A stretch of DNA of 64,000 bases from an uncultured Pseudoxanthomonas sp. (GCA_946479745.1 CAMLGZ010000001.1:1-64000), one strand, 5' to 3'; shown: positions 43,988-54,424, counted from the stretch's first letter. Notes: generated by a model not told the origin, from the letters alone. A program made the numbers and translations.

Positions 43988-46777
43988 ATGCGCATCCTCG
44001 AACGCTCCGTCTACGTCGGTCCCTCGCAATACGCCCATTTCCCGGTCATCCGCCTGGAACTGGACCTGCAGGCGCTGGAAGCCTGGCCCACCGGCAAACT
44101 CGGTACGGCGTTCGTCGATGGGTTGGTTGCCGCCCTGCCCGGCCTGGCCGAACACGGCTGCTCCTATCGCGAGCCCGGCGGTTTCATCCGCCGCATGCGC
44201 GAGGGCGAAGGCACCTGGCTGGGCCATGTGCTGGAACACGTGGCGATAGAACTGCAGAACGTGGCCGGCGAAAACGTCACTTTCGGCAAGACCCGCAGCG
44301 TCGGCGACGACCGTCCCGGCGTTTACACCGTGATCTACGAATATGCGCAGAAAGAGGAAGGCATCGCCGCCGGCGAATTGGGGCTGAAACTGCTGTCCTC
44401 GCTGCTGCCGGTCGAGCTGCGGCCCAAGGACAGCGTGCCCGAGGATTGGGACTGGAACACCGCCCGCGACGATTTCATCCGCTACGCACAGCGCCGTGCA
44501 TTGGGCCCTTCCACCGCTTCGCTGGTGCGTGCGGCCGAAGAGCGCGGCATTCCCTGGTTGCGCCTGAACCAGCAATCGCTGATCCAGTTCGGCCACGGCA
44601 AATACCAGCAACGCATCCAGGCCACGGTCACCGGCAAGACCCCGCACATCTCGGTGGAACTGGCCAGCGACAAGGAAGAAACCAACAAGATCCTGGGATC
44701 GCTGGGTCTGCCGGTGCCGCGCCAGGAACTGGTCAGCGACGCCAGCAGCGCACTGCGTGCGGCGCGCAAGCTGGGCGGCACCGTGGTCACCAAACCGTAC
44801 AACGGCAACCACGGCCGCGGCATCACCATCAACATTTCCGGCGAGGACGAAATCCGCGAAGGCTTCGCTGCCGCGCGCGAGCATTCGCGTTCGGTGATCG
44901 TGGAGACCTACATCGGCGGCGACGACCACCGTCTGCTGGTGGTCAACGGCGAACTGATTGCCGCGACCAAGCGCACTCCCGGCCATGTGGTGGGCGATGG
45001 CAAGAGCGATATCGCCGAGTTGGTGGACCAGGTGAACTCGGACCCGCGCCGCGGCGTCGGCCACGAGAAAGTACTGACACGGCTGGAGTTGGACGCGCAG
45101 GCTGACCTGATGCTGGAGCGCGTGGGCTACAACCATTTTTCCGTGCCCAAGGACGGCGAAACGGTCTATCTGCGCTCCACCGCCAACCTCTCCACCGGCG
45201 GCACCGCCACCGACGTCACCGACGTCATCCACCCCGACAACCGCGACATGGCGGTGCGTGCAGTGCGCGCGATCGGCCTGGACGTAGGCGGCGTGGATTT
45301 CATTTCGCCCAACATCGCCGAGAGTTACAAATCCATCGGTGGCGGCATCTGCGAAATCAACGCCGCACCCGGCTTCCGCATGCACGTGGCGCCCAGCGAA
45401 GGCACTCCGCGCGACGCGGCCGGTCCGGTGATCGACATGCTGTTTCCGCCCGGCACGCCGACCCGCGTACCGATCGCCGCCATCACCGGCACCAACGGCA
45501 AGACCACCACCGCCCGCATGCTGGCCCATATCACCAAGATGGCCGGCTACACGCCGGGTCTGACCACCACCGACGGCGTCTACATCGACGGCCAGCGCAC
45601 GGTGGAGGGAGACATGACCGGGCCGGTGTCGGCACGCATGGTGCTGTCCGATCCGCAGATCGACATGGCGATCCTGGAAACCGCGCGCGGCGGTCTGCTG
45701 CGTTCGGGTATGGGCGTGCCGGAAGTGGACGTGGGCGCGGTGTTGAACGTGGCTTCCGATCATCTCGGGTTGAAAGGCATCGATACGCTGGAGCAACTGG
45801 CCGAGATCAAGCGCATCGTGGTGGAAGTAGCGCGCGATTGCGCGGTGCTCAACGCCGACGATCCGAATGTGTTGAAGATGTCCGCCTACACCGACGCCAA
45901 GGTCATCTGCTACGTCACCCTCAACCCCTCGCACACGTTGGTGCGCGAACACATCCGCGCCGGCGGCCGCGCCTGCGCGCTGGAGGCCGGCGTCAACGGC
46001 CACATGATCACGCTGTACGACAAGGGCAGCCATATTCCGCTGATGTGGACGCACCTGATTCCCGCCACCTTGGAAGGCCGCGCGCTGCACAACGTGCAGA
46101 ATGCGATGGTGGCCGCGGCCATGGCGTTCTCGCTGGGCATCAAGCTGGATGCGATCCGCCAAGGTCTGCGCACTTTCGACACTACGTTCTTCCAGGCCCC
46201 CGGCCGTATGAACGTCTACAACGAGCACCCGTTCAAAGTGCTGATGGACTACGGCCACAACGCGCACGCGGTGGGCATGATGGCCGACCTGGCCCAGCGC
46301 CTGGACACGACGGGACGCCGCATTGTGGTGCTGACCGGACCGGGCGACCGCCGCGATGAAGATTTGCGCGCGATTGCGGATGTGGTAGCCGGCAAGTTCG
46401 ATCACTACGTCGTGCGGCGCGATGATGCCCTGCGTGGGCGCGACGGTGATGAAGTGCCACGCATCATCGCCAAGGCATTGCTGGCTGCAGGCGTGGCCGA
46501 AGGCGCAATGTCGATCATTCCCGACGAGCAGGAAGCCATCGACGCCGCGCTGCGCATGGGCCAGCCAGGCGATCTGATTCTGATTTTCGCCGATGCCTTG
46601 ACCCGTTCGTGGAAGCAGATCATCAAGTTCCAGCCGCAAGGCGAGGTCGCCAAGGCCGCGCCGCGGGTGGAGCTGCCGTCGCTGGAAACCTCGGCCGATG
46701 AGGCGCCGTTCGCCAGTATGGAAGGGGTAATCCGCGAAGAGCGCGGGCTGGTGTTCGAACGCGAAGAAAGCGACTGA
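43988..46777 (+). CDS. cphA: Cyanophycin synthetase
   Basis: 929 residues, cytosolic, non-ribosomal ATP-dependent polymerase of Asp and Arg. N-terminal domain (1-160), ATP-grasp domain (about 215-470: VTKPYNGNHGRGITINI, GHVVGDGKSDIAELV, CEINAAPGFRMH) and Mur ligase-like domain with P-loop ITGTNGKTTTARML (~501) followed by ETARGGLLRSGMG and DYGHNAHA. Length and order match CphA1. It is followed 8 bp later by a second Mur-ligase gene. Confidence 0.95.
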   Translation: MRILERSVYVGPSQYAHFPVIRLELDLQALEAWPTGKLGTAFVDGLVAALPGLAEHGCSYREPGGFIRRMREGEGTWLGHVLEHVAIELQNVAGENVTFGKTRSVGDDRPGVYTVIYEYAQKEEGIAAGELGLKLLSSLLPVELRPKDSVPEDWDWNTARDDFIRYAQRRALGPSTASLVRAAEERGIPWLRLNQQSLIQFGHGKYQQRIQATVTGKTPHISVELASDKEETNKILGSLGLPVPRQELVSDASSALRAARKLGGTVVTKPYNGNHGRGITINISGEDEIREGFAAAREHSRSVIVETYIGGDDHRLLVVNGELIAATKRTPGHVVGDGKSDIAELVDQVNSDPRRGVGHEKVLTRLELDAQADLMLERVGYNHFSVPKDGETVYLRSTANLSTGGTATDVTDVIHPDNRDMAVRAVRAIGLDVGGVDFISPNIAESYKSIGGGICEINAAPGFRMHVAPSEGTPRDAAGPVIDMLFPPGTPTRVPIAAITGTNGKTTTARMLAHITKMAGYTPGLTTTDGVYIDGQRTVEGDMTGPVSARMVLSDPQIDMAILETARGGLLRSGMGVPEVDVGAVLNVASDHLGLKGIDTLEQLAEIKRIVVEVARDCAVLNADDPNVLKMSAYTDAKVICYVTLNPSHTLVREHIRAGGRACALEAGVNGHMITLYDKGSHIPLMWTHLIPATLEGRALHNVQNAMVAAAMAFSLGIKLDAIRQGLRTFDTTFFQAPGRMNVYNEHPFKVLMDYGHNAHAVGMMADLAQRLDTTGRRIVVLTGPGDRRDEDLRAIADVVAGKFDHYVVRRDDALRGRDGDEVPRIIAKALLAAGVAEGAMSIIPDEQEAIDAALRMGQPGDLILIFADALTRSWKQIIKFQPQGEVAKAAPRVELPSLETSADEAPFASMEGVIREERGLVFEREESD

Positions 46778-46784
46778 GATCTCC

Positions 46785-49085
46785 GTGCTTCCCGAACCGT
46801 TCGAAGACTCACGCCGGCTCACCGGCAGCAATCTGTATTTTCCCGGCACCGGCGCGGCGCTGGAGACTTTGCGCGGACTGGAGTTCGACGATCATGCGCT
46901 TGAGGCGTGGGAGCGGAATGTCGAAACGGCGCGCGCATCGCTGGGCTGGCCGGAAACGGAAACCGTGTTGCGTCGCCACCGCACTGGCGTGTCGCTGGCA
47001 TTCGTCGCACCGCCAGACCAGCTCTACACGGCAACTGAAGTCAACGAATGGGCATGGTGGTCGGCCTTGGCTCTTCCCTTCTCCCACCGGGAGAAGAGCC
47101 TGCCCCGTACTCGATACGGGGTGGCCGAAGGCCGGATGAGGGAGGGAATCTCGGACACCAGCGCCACTCTCCGAAAGAAACTGCCCTTCGATGCGGAAAC
47201 CCAGAACTTCATCCGCCAACTAAGAAAGAACTCAACAGAACCCGAACACCTGATCTGGTCTTTCCTGCGCGACCGTCGCTTGCATGGTCAGAAATTCAGG
47301 CGTCAAAAATCGCTCGGACCCTACGTGCTGGATTTCTATTGTCATGAGCTGAAACTAGCTATCGAACTGGATGGCGGGCAGCACAATGAGTCGGAAAATT
47401 TGGTACGCGACGCCAAACGCGATGCGTATATCGCGAGCCAGGGAGTCACGACTCTGCGGTATTGGAACCACGATGTACTTGATCGAACCGAATGGGTGCT
47501 CGCAGACATCTGGGATCAGGCACATGCGCGTGTAGTCAGCGACACTGCTACCGGAAAGTCCATTCCCTCATCCGCCCTTCGGGCACCTTCTCCCGGTGGG
47601 AGAAGGGAACAGCCCGAGCCTTTCCATGCTCCAGGCCACGCGGCCATCTGGGATACCGAGATAGCACTGCGGACACTGCGCCTGGCTGCGCTTGCAGAAT
47701 CGCGCCCGACTCTGATCGCACTGATGCGCGCCACCGAAGCCCACCACCTGCCCTTCCTGACCGACGACGACGAAGTAACCATCGGCGAAGGCGATGGCAG
47801 CCGCAGCTGGTTCGTCGACGAACTGCCAGCGCCCGATCAAGTGCCGTGGAATGAACTGCATGCCATTCCCACCGCCCTGGTCACCGGCTCCAACGGCAAG
47901 ACCACCACCGTGCGCCTGCTGGCGGCGATGACCAAAGCGCATGGTTGGCGCACCGCGCACAGCTGCACCGATGGCGTGTATTTCGACGGGCAGGCGCTGG
48001 AGGCCGGTGATTTTTCCGGCCCGACCGGCGCGCGCACGGCGTTGCGCCAAAGCCACGCGCAGGCCGCGATTCTGGAAACCGCCCGCGGCGGCATGCTGCG
48101 CCGTGGCCTGGCGATCGCACACGCCGATGCCGCCATCGTCACCAATATCGCCGCCGATCATTTCGGCGAGTACGGCATCCACGATCTCGACGATCTGGCG
48201 ACCGTGAAATTGGTGGTCGCGCGCGCCATCGATGCGCAGGGCTTGCTGGTGCTCAATGCCGACGACCCGGTATTGCTGCGCCAGTCCGCCAATCTCTCCT
48301 GCCCACTGGGCTGGTTCGCGATGGATTTCGATCTGCCGTGGCTGGCGGCCCACCGCGCCCAAGGGGGCCCAACCAGCGGCGTGCGCGAGGGACGGCTACT
48401 GCTCCATTGCCAAGGCGCGACCCACGACCTGGGCGAAGTGGCCGCCATGCCACTCACCCTGCGCGGCCAGGCCACTTACAACATCGCCAATATCGCCGGT
48501 GCCGCACTGACGGCCCTTGCACTTGGAATCGCGCCCGCCACGATCGCCGCCGCGCTGACCCGTTTCGGCCAGTCGCAATCGGACAACCCCGGGCGCTTGC
48601 AACACTGGCGGTTCGGTTCGCTGGAGGTTTTCGTCGACTACGCGCACAACCCCGATGGTCTGCGCGGTCTCTTGCACGCCGTCGGGGCCGGCAAGCGGGC
48701 GGGCCGTCTGGCCCTGATCCTGGGCCATGCGGGCAACCGGGAAGACGCGGACCTGCGCGCCGTGGCTGCGACCGCCGCCAGCGCGCATCCCGACCTGGTG
48801 GTGCTGAAGGACATCGCCGGCTACGAACGCGGCCGCGCCTCCGGAGAAATCGCGGCCATCATGCGCGCGCAGCTGCTGGCAGACGGCGTGCCTGCCGACG
48901 CTATCGTTACCTGCCTGGACGAGGTGGAGGCCGTGCGGCTGCCTTTGGCCTGGGCCAGGGACGGCGACCTGCTGGTGCTGCCGATCCACGAAATGGAAGC
49001 GCGCGAACAAGTCAGCGCATTGCTGGACCGGATGGCCGCCGCCGATTGGCAGGCCGGCGACCCCCTGCCCCCCGGCCTCTTGTAG
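46785..49085 (+). CDS. Mur ligase family protein with in-frame DUF559 endonuclease insertion
   Basis: One continuous frame of 766 codons from GTG 46785. Residues 1-96 ([37 protein letters not shown]) and ~280-766 ([20 protein letters not shown] at ~365, [44 protein letters not shown]) form a CphA-like Mur ligase without ATP-grasp, as found after cphA in xanthomonads. Residues ~97-279 are foreign: repeat-derived sequence, a complete DUF559 domain (~137-247) and repeat-derived sequence. Without the insert the ligase would be about 585 residues. The final TAG is part of a REP. Whether the fusion folds, or the ligase is disabled, cannot be told. Confidence 0.8.
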   Translation: MLPEPFEDSRRLTGSNLYFPGTGAALETLRGLEFDDHALEAWERNVETARASLGWPETETVLRRHRTGVSLAFVAPPDQLYTATEVNEWAWWSALALPFSHREKSLPRTRYGVAEGRMREGISDTSATLRKKLPFDAETQNFIRQLRKNSTEPEHLIWSFLRDRRLHGQKFRRQKSLGPYVLDFYCHELKLAIELDGGQHNESENLVRDAKRDAYIASQGVTTLRYWNHDVLDRTEWVLADIWDQAHARVVSDTATGKSIPSSALRAPSPGGRREQPEPFHAPGHAAIWDTEIALRTLRLAALAESRPTLIALMRATEAHHLPFLTDDDEVTIGEGDGSRSWFVDELPAPDQVPWNELHAIPTALVTGSNGKTTTVRLLAAMTKAHGWRTAHSCTDGVYFDGQALEAGDFSGPTGARTALRQSHAQAAILETARGGMLRRGLAIAHADAAIVTNIAADHFGEYGIHDLDDLATVKLVVARAIDAQGLLVLNADDPVLLRQSANLSCPLGWFAMDFDLPWLAAHRAQGGPTSGVREGRLLLHCQGATHDLGEVAAMPLTLRGQATYNIANIAGAALTALALGIAPATIAAALTRFGQSQSDNPGRLQHWRFGSLEVFVDYAHNPDGLRGLLHAVGAGKRAGRLALILGHAGNREDADLRAVAATAASAHPDLVVLKDIAGYERGRASGEIAAIMRAQLLADGVPADAIVTCLDEVEAVRLPLAWARDGDLLVLPIHEMEAREQVSALLDRMAAADWQAGDPLPPGLL
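47069..47614. mobile_element. Inverted-repeat element carrying a DUF559 nuclease domain
   Basis: Terminal inverted repeats 47069-47096 and 47587-47614 (23 bp perfect inner core at 47074/47609, 28 bp with one mismatch). Next to the left end are GCCTGCCCCGTAC...ACGGGGTGGCC and CGGATGAGGGA; next to the right end TCCCTCATCCGCCC. These modules recur without nuclease at 38136-38277 and 61188-61412. 546 bp equals 182 codons, so the host frame is kept. No target duplication could be defined with confidence. Confidence 0.7.
47136..47560 (+). other. DUF559 (Vsr/PD-(D/E)XK-like) endonuclease domain inside the Mur ligase
   Basis: Host residues ~137-247 have the full DUF559 pattern: [57 protein letters not shown] and [11 protein letters not shown]. 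The acidic and Gln/His residues of the nuclease fold (D of VLDF, E of AIELDG, QH) are present. A separate protein could start at ATG 47136, but there is no ribosome site and no stop before the ligase resumes. Confidence 0.75.
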
Positions 49086-49154
49086 GAGCGACGCGAGTCG
49101 CGAAGCACTGGAATCGTCAAAGTCCATCGGCTTCGCGACTCGCGTCGCTCCTAC
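49082..49154. repeat. REP palindrome, GTAGGAGCGACGCGAGTCGC type
   Basis: Perfect 25-bp inverted arms (49082-49106, 49130-49154) with GTAG/CTAC ends. The TAG at 49083-49085 is the stop codon of the Mur ligase gene. A relative lies at 63773-63827. Confidence 0.85.
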
Positions 49155-49260
49155 AACGGAGGGTCCGGTTGATGGGTCCGGTCTGCTAAAATCATTCGAA
49201 TCACAGTCGCCTCCCCCGCTTGCGGCTTCCCGAATACCAGAAATACCCCAGGAGCACTTC

Positions 49261-50793
49261 ATGTCCGCTGACCTGCTCAAGGCCCTCGGCCTTGGCCCGA
49301 CCAATTCCGGCACCTACCTCGGCCGCGACGAATGGTCCACCGCCACCGGCGCCGGCATCCTGCAATCGGTCAATCCGACCACGGGCGAAGTGATCGCGGA
49401 AGTGGAGGCCACCAGCGATGCCGATTACGAACGCATCGTGGCGCGCGCCCAAGCCGCCTTCAAAGTCTGGCGTACCACCCCGGCCCCGCGCCGCGGCGAA
49501 GCCGTGCGCCTGTGCGGCGATGCGCTGCGCAAGCACAAGGACACGCTGGGTTCGCTGGTCGCGCTGGAAATGGGCAAGAGCAAGCCCGAGGGCGATGGCG
49601 AAGTGCAGGAGATGATCGACATCGCCGATTTCGCGGTCGGCCAGTCGCGCATGCTTTACGGCTACACCATGCATTCCGAACGTCCCGGCCACCGCATGTA
49701 CGAGCAGTACCAGCCGCTGGGATTAGTGGGCATCATCAGCGCGTTCAATTTCCCGGTCGCGGTGTGGGCCTGGAACTCGTTCCTGGCCGCGATCTGCGGC
49801 GATGTGTGCATCTGGAAACCGTCCAACAAGACTCCGCTCACCGCCATCGCCAGCATGAAGATCTGCAACGAGGCATTGAAGGCCGGCGGTTTCCCGGACA
49901 TCTTCTTCCTGATCAACGACGCCGGCATCGAACTGGCCGAGAAGTTCGTCGACGACAAGCGCATCCCGCTGATCAGCTTCACCGGTTCCACCGCCGTCGG
50001 CCGCCGCGTAGGCGAGCGCGTCGCCCACCGCATGGGCCGCAGCCTGCTTGAGCTGGGCGGCAACAACGCCATCATCCTGGACGAGACCGCCGAGCTGAAA
50101 CTGGCCATCCCCGGCATCGTGTTCGGCGCGGTCGGCACCGCCGGCCAGCGCTGCACCACCACCCGCCGGCTGATCGTGCATTCGTCCATCTACGACAACG
50201 TGCTGGCCACGCTGATCAAGGCGTACAAGCAGGTCGAAGGCAAGATCGGCGATCCGCTGGACCCGGCCAACCTGATGGGCCCGCTCAACAGCCCGCACGC
50301 CGTGCAGCAGTTCCTGGCTTCCATCGAGAAGGCCAAGGCCAGCGGCGGCACCGTGGAAACCGGCGGCACCGCCATCGACCGTCCGGGCAACTTCGTATTG
50401 CCGGCGATTGTTACTGGCCTGAAGAACACCGATGAAGTGGTGCAGCACGAAACCTTCGCCCCGATCCTGTACGTCATGAAGTACGAGACCCTGGACGAAG
50501 CCATCGACATGCAGAACGCGGTGCCGCAGGGCCTGTCGTCTTCGATCTTCACCCAGAACCTGAAGGCGGCCGAGCAGTTCCTGTCGGCGGCCGGTTCGGA
50601 TTGCGGCATCGCCAACGTCAACATCGGCACCAGCGGCGCCGAGATCGGCGGCGCATTCGGCGGCGAGAAGGAAACCGGCGGTGGCCGCGAATCGGGCTCC
50701 GATGCGTGGAAGGTATATATGCGCCGCCAGACCAACACCATCAACTACTCCGACTCGCTGCCGCTGGCGCAGGGCATCAAGTTCGACCTTTGA
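49261..50793 (+). CDS. amaB: ALDH7-type aldehyde dehydrogenase (aminoadipate-semialdehyde / AmaB-like)
   Basis: 510 residues, NAD(P)-dependent. N-terminal [28 protein letters not shown], Glu in LELGGNNA, catalytic Cys in [13 protein letters not shown] (~residue 300) and the ALDH7 signature [28 protein letters not shown]. Members oxidise L-2-aminoadipate 6-semialdehyde/piperideine-6-carboxylate in lysine breakdown. ATG 49261 preceded by CAGGAG. The substrate is inferred from family, not shown. Confidence 0.87.
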   Translation: MSADLLKALGLGPTNSGTYLGRDEWSTATGAGILQSVNPTTGEVIAEVEATSDADYERIVARAQAAFKVWRTTPAPRRGEAVRLCGDALRKHKDTLGSLVALEMGKSKPEGDGEVQEMIDIADFAVGQSRMLYGYTMHSERPGHRMYEQYQPLGLVGIISAFNFPVAVWAWNSFLAAICGDVCIWKPSNKTPLTAIASMKICNEALKAGGFPDIFFLINDAGIELAEKFVDDKRIPLISFTGSTAVGRRVGERVAHRMGRSLLELGGNNAIILDETAELKLAIPGIVFGAVGTAGQRCTTTRRLIVHSSIYDNVLATLIKAYKQVEGKIGDPLDPANLMGPLNSPHAVQQFLASIEKAKASGGTVETGGTAIDRPGNFVLPAIVTGLKNTDEVVQHETFAPILYVMKYETLDEAIDMQNAVPQGLSSSIFTQNLKAAEQFLSAAGSDCGIANVNIGTSGAEIGGAFGGEKETGGGRESGSDAWKVYMRRQTNTINYSDSLPLAQGIKFDL

Positions 50794-50812
50794 TCACTGC
50801 AGGAGCCGTCCG

Positions 50813-51088
50813 ATGAATGTTCCCGTTCGACAAACCAGTACGCTGGCCGTGATCAGCCTGGTCGCCGGCATCCTGGGCTGGACCCTGCTGCCGTTTCTGG
50901 GAAGCCTGGTCGCCATCGTCACCGGACACATGGCGCGCAAGGAAATCCGCCAGAACGCCGCGCTCGATGGCGACGCCATGGCCGTCATCGGATTGGTGCT
51001 GGGTTGGGTGGCCGTGATCGGCACGATCCTGGCCATCCTGGCCTTCGTGCTGTTCTTCGGCGGCCTGGCCTGGCTGGGCACGCGCTGA
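50813..51088 (+). CDS. DUF4190 membrane protein
   Basis: 91 residues with two hydrophobic segments joined by a loop (LAVISLVAGILGW...GSLVAIVTGHMARKEIRQN...MAVIGLVLGWVAVIG), the DUF4190 arrangement with GHxAxxxI. Ribosome site AGGAG upstream; 20 bp from the aldehyde dehydrogenase gene and 4 bp from pyrD. Function unknown. Confidence 0.75.
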   Translation: MNVPVRQTSTLAVISLVAGILGWTLLPFLGSLVAIVTGHMARKEIRQNAALDGDAMAVIGLVLGWVAVIGTILAILAFVLFFGGLAWLGTR

Positions 51089-51091
51089 CGG

Positions 51092-52147
51092 ATGTACCAC
51101 TTCGCCCGACCCTTCCTCTTCGGTCTTGATGCCGAGCACGCTCATGGGCTGGGGCTCAAAGCAATGGAGTTGGCCTACCGCACGGGCACCAACCCGCTGC
51201 TGGCCAGGAAGGTCGAGCCGCTGCCCACCAAGGCCTTCGGCCTGACCTTTCCCAATCCGGTCGGGCTGGCGGCGGGACTGGACAAGAACGGCGCGCACAT
51301 CGATGCGCTGCTGGCCTTGGGTTTCGGTTTCGTGGAGATCGGCACGGTCACCCCACGCGCGCAACCCGGCAATCCCAAGCCGCGCATGTTCCGCCTGCCG
51401 CAGCATAAGGCGGTGATCAATCGCCTGGGCTTCAACAACGATGGCGTGGATGCGCTGGTGGCCAACGTGGAACGCGCGCGCCGCAAAACGGGACTGCTGG
51501 GCATCAATATCGGCAGGAACAAGGACACCTCCAACGACCGCGCCGCTTCCGATTATCTGTATTGCCTGGAACGCGTGTATCCGCTTGCGGACTACATCAC
51601 CGTCAACATCTCCTCGCCCAACACCGCCGGCTTGCGCGAGCTGCAGGAAGAGCAAGCCTTGCGCCAGTTGATCGGCACGCTGCGCGACTCGCAGGAAGAG
51701 CTCGGCGCGCAGCATGGCAAGCGTGTGCCGATGCTGGTGAAGATAGCGCCCGACCTGTCGGACGAGGACATCGACGCGGTGGCGCGCGTATTGCGCGATC
51801 TTTCCGTCGACGGAGTCATCGCCACCAACACCACCGTGTCGCGCATGAGCGTGCAGGAGCATCGTCTGGCCCACGAAACCGGCGGGCTTTCCGGCGCGCC
51901 GCTGATGAACCAGTCGACCATGGTGCTGCGCAAGCTGCGCACCCGCCTGCCCGACAGCATTCCGGTGATCGGCGTGGGCGGCATCCTGTCGGGCGCCGAT
52001 GCGGTGGCGAAGATGTCGGCCGGCGCCACCCTGGTCCAGTGCTACACCGGCCTGGTGTACCGCGGCCCCGAACTGGTGGGCGAGTGCGTCGACGCCATCC
52101 GCCGCCGCCGCGAACACCGCAGCGGCGGCCCGGTCGCTCCGGCATGA
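51092..52147 (+). CDS. pyrD: Dihydroorotate dehydrogenase (quinone), class 2
   Basis: 351 residues, membrane-associated FMN enzyme of pyrimidine synthesis, giving electrons to ubiquinone. N-terminal membrane-association helix pair ([20 protein letters not shown]), [16 protein letters not shown], catalytic Ser in [18 protein letters not shown]-binding [15 protein letters not shown] and [16 protein letters not shown]. Stop overlaps the murB start (ATGA). Confidence 0.95.
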   Translation: MYHFARPFLFGLDAEHAHGLGLKAMELAYRTGTNPLLARKVEPLPTKAFGLTFPNPVGLAAGLDKNGAHIDALLALGFGFVEIGTVTPRAQPGNPKPRMFRLPQHKAVINRLGFNNDGVDALVANVERARRKTGLLGINIGRNKDTSNDRAASDYLYCLERVYPLADYITVNISSPNTAGLRELQEEQALRQLIGTLRDSQEELGAQHGKRVPMLVKIAPDLSDEDIDAVARVLRDLSVDGVIATNTTVSRMSVQEHRLAHETGGLSGAPLMNQSTMVLRKLRTRLPDSIPVIGVGGILSGADAVAKMSAGATLVQCYTGLVYRGPELVGECVDAIRRRREHRSGGPVAPA

Positions 52148-53184
52148 GTCCACGGTGGCGTTTGACCGCCGGTGCGGACCTGCGCTCGCGCAATACTTTC
52201 GGCGTTGCGGCGCGCGCGCCCTGGTTGGCGGAAGTAAACGACGTTAGCGCGCTGGGGGAAGTGCTGGCACTGCCCGAGTTTCGGGAGACCGCGCCGCTGG
52301 TGCTGGGAGGCGGCAGCAATCTGTTGTTCGCCGGCGATCCGGAAACCGCGGTCCTCGTCCTGGACACCCATAGCATCGACATTGTCCAGGACGATGGCGC
52401 CATGGCCATCGTCCGGGTCGACGCCGGCGTTCAATGGCATGCCCTGGTGCTGTGGTCGTTGCAGCACGGGTTGATGGGATTGGAAAACCTCGCCCTGATC
52501 CCGGGCACTGCAGGCGCTGCGCCCATCCAGAACATCGGCGCTTACGGCACGGAAGTCGGCGAGTTCGTGCATGCGGTGGAAACCTGGGACCGCACCACGC
52601 ACACGGTGACGCGCCTGGACCGCGCCAGCTGCGCGTTCGCTTACCGCGACAGTCTGTTCAAGCGTGTGCCCGATCGCCATATCGTCACCGCCGTGGAATT
52701 CGCATTGCCGCGTCAGCGCGCGCTGAAACTGGACTACGCCGGTATTCCGGAGGAGTTGCAGACGATGACCATAGCCTCACCCACTTTCCGCGATGTGGCC
52801 GAGGCGGTGATCCGCATCCGCAGCCGCAAGCTGCCCGACCCGGCCGTCATCGGCAACGCGGGCAGCTTCTTCAAGAACCCCATCATTTCTGCCGCTCTCA
52901 CCGAAGAGCTGCAATCGCAATACGCCGGGCTACCCGTGTTCCGCGGCGATGCGGCCGACAGCCGCAAGATTTCCGCCGCATGGATGATCGAAAACTGTGG
53001 CTGGAAAGGGTACCGCGATGGCGATGCCGGGGTAGCCGCTTCGCATGCGCTGGTGCTGGTCAACCATGGCTCGGCGAGCGGGCAGCAGTTGCTTTCGCTG
53101 GCGCGGCGCATCGCCGAATCCGTGCATGCGCGTTTCGGTGTCGCTATCGAGCCGGAGCCCAAGATCATCGGCGCCACCTGGTAA
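52144..53184 (+). CDS. murB: UDP-N-acetylenolpyruvoylglucosamine reductase
   Basis: 346-residue FAD enzyme, second committed step of peptidoglycan precursor synthesis. FAD loop [44 protein letters not shown], catalytic Ser in [10 protein letters not shown] and Glu in IEPEPKIIG. It is a type I MurB by length. Translationally coupled to pyrD. Confidence 0.95.
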   Translation: MSPRWRLTAGADLRSRNTFGVAARAPWLAEVNDVSALGEVLALPEFRETAPLVLGGGSNLLFAGDPETAVLVLDTHSIDIVQDDGAMAIVRVDAGVQWHALVLWSLQHGLMGLENLALIPGTAGAAPIQNIGAYGTEVGEFVHAVETWDRTTHTVTRLDRASCAFAYRDSLFKRVPDRHIVTAVEFALPRQRALKLDYAGIPEELQTMTIASPTFRDVAEAVIRIRSRKLPDPAVIGNAGSFFKNPIISAALTEELQSQYAGLPVFRGDAADSRKISAAWMIENCGWKGYRDGDAGVAASHALVLVNHGSASGQQLLSLARRIAESVHARFGVAIEPEPKIIGATW

Positions 53185-53234
53185 CCCCGCTTGTCTTCCC
53201 CCTTTGCAGTGCTTTTCAACAGCCGAACGGCTGG

Positions 53235-53325
53235 TCAAAAGGGGGATCGAGGGGGATTTGCTCTTGATCTTGCTTCTAAAGCAGGAGCAAATCCCCCGTA
53301 GCCCCCTTTTCCAAAGGGGGCAAAG
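53235..53325. repeat. Palindromic repeat, copy B (inverse of 42173-42277)
   Basis: TCAAAAGGGGGATCGAGGGG...GCAAATCCCCCGTAGCCCCC, arms in the opposite order to copy A. It is preceded by CAACAGCCGAACGGCTGGTC (53210-53232), which is also found, inverted, inside the MITE at 11752-11884. Confidence 0.75.
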
Positions 53326-53423
53326 CAAGCCGCCTTGCGTCGATGATGGGTTGGGAAACGGCAATTGCATACCAGCACCCGCAGTCGCAAACTAGCGCCA
53401 CGAACCGCGAATCACTCATCTCT

Positions 53424-54329
53424 ATGCCGCTCCCTACTCCCATCCGCGCCGCCCTGCTCATGCTGGGCAGCACGATGTTCTTCGGCCTGATGGTGGTGGC
53501 GATCCGGTTGGCCTCGGCCAGCCTGCATACCTTCGAAATCGCGTTTTTCCGCAACTTTTTCGGGCTGATCGCCGCTCTGCCTTTGCTGGTGCGACACGGG
53601 CCGGGACTGCTCCGCACCACCCAGTTTCCAAAATACCTGTTCCGCTGCCTGATCGGCATCTGTTCGATGCTGGCGGGATTCTGGGCCATCGGGCACTTGC
53701 CGCTGTCGCAGGCCGTGTCGTTGTCCTATTCCACGCCGTTGTTCGTGACCATCGCCGCCGCTGCGATGCTCGGCGAGCAAGTGCGCGCACGGCGCTGGAC
53801 CGCTGTGATCCTGGGCTTCATCGGCGTACTGATCATAGTGCGCCCGGGCACGACCGGGTTCAGCAGCAACTCGATCATCGCGGTGCTGGCAGCCGTGCTC
53901 AGCAGCATCGTGGCGATCCAGATCAAGCAGTTGTCGGCGACCGAACCGGCCGACCGCATCGTCATCTACACCACGCTGCTATGGGTGCCGATGTCGCTGC
54001 TGCCGGCGCTGGGCGTGTGGCAGTGGCCGCAGGGCATCGTCTGGTTGTGGGTGATAGCGGCGGGCGTGATGGGCACCGGCGGACATATGTTGTGGACGCG
54101 GGCGTTGAAGCTTGGCGAGGTTTCGGCGCTGACCCCGATCACCTTCATGCAGCTGCCGCTGGTGGTACTGTTCGGCTGGTGGCTGTTCGACGAGCCGCTG
54201 GATCACTGGACCTTGCTGGGCGCGGCCATCATCTTCGGCGCCAACGCCTACATCGCGCACCGCGAAGCGGTACTGACCCGGCGCGCCGAGTCGGAAGCAC
54301 CGACCTCGGCGGCCAAACCCGGCGAGTAG
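53424..54329 (+). CDS. EamA/DMT-family transporter
   Basis: 301 residues, ten predicted membrane segments in two EamA repeats (about 10-135 and 150-290), typical of S-adenosylmethionine- or amino-acid-type drug/metabolite exporters and importers. Start ATG 53424 (MPLPTPIRAALLMLG); earlier codons belong to the repeat-rich spacer. Substrate not predictable. Confidence 0.85.
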   Translation: MPLPTPIRAALLMLGSTMFFGLMVVAIRLASASLHTFEIAFFRNFFGLIAALPLLVRHGPGLLRTTQFPKYLFRCLIGICSMLAGFWAIGHLPLSQAVSLSYSTPLFVTIAAAAMLGEQVRARRWTAVILGFIGVLIIVRPGTTGFSSNSIIAVLAAVLSSIVAIQIKQLSATEPADRIVIYTTLLWVPMSLLPALGVWQWPQGIVWLWVIAAGVMGTGGHMLWTRALKLGEVSALTPITFMQLPLVVLFGWWLFDEPLDHWTLLGAAIIFGANAYIAHREAVLTRRAESEAPTSAAKPGE

Positions 54330-54370
54330 GCTCTATCTTCCATCGCGTACGGTCCGCCGCAGCGGCGACT

Positions 54371-54424
54371 TCGATCAAGCGAGCTCAATCAAGCGAGTTC
54401 GAGCAAACGATTCCAATCAACGAG
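54371..54424 (+). repeat. Degenerate 14-bp tandem repeat in a 5' leader
   Basis: Four units: TCGATCAAGCGAGC, TCAATCAAGCGAGT, TCGAGCAAACGATT, CCAATCAACGAGA. They end 8 bp before the ATG of the small protein gene at 54433. Confidence 0.6.

Noticed and set aside
43883..46849. Very long open frame (988 codons) antisense to cphA
   Set aside because: Composition is His/Arg/Gly/Gln-rich as expected from the complement of a GC-rich gene; no family features, and cphA is unambiguous.
47064..47622. GCCTT direct repeat as target-site duplication of the DUF559 element
   Set aside because: The implied insert would be 554 bp and break the ligase frame, which is open; the 5-bp match is likely chance.
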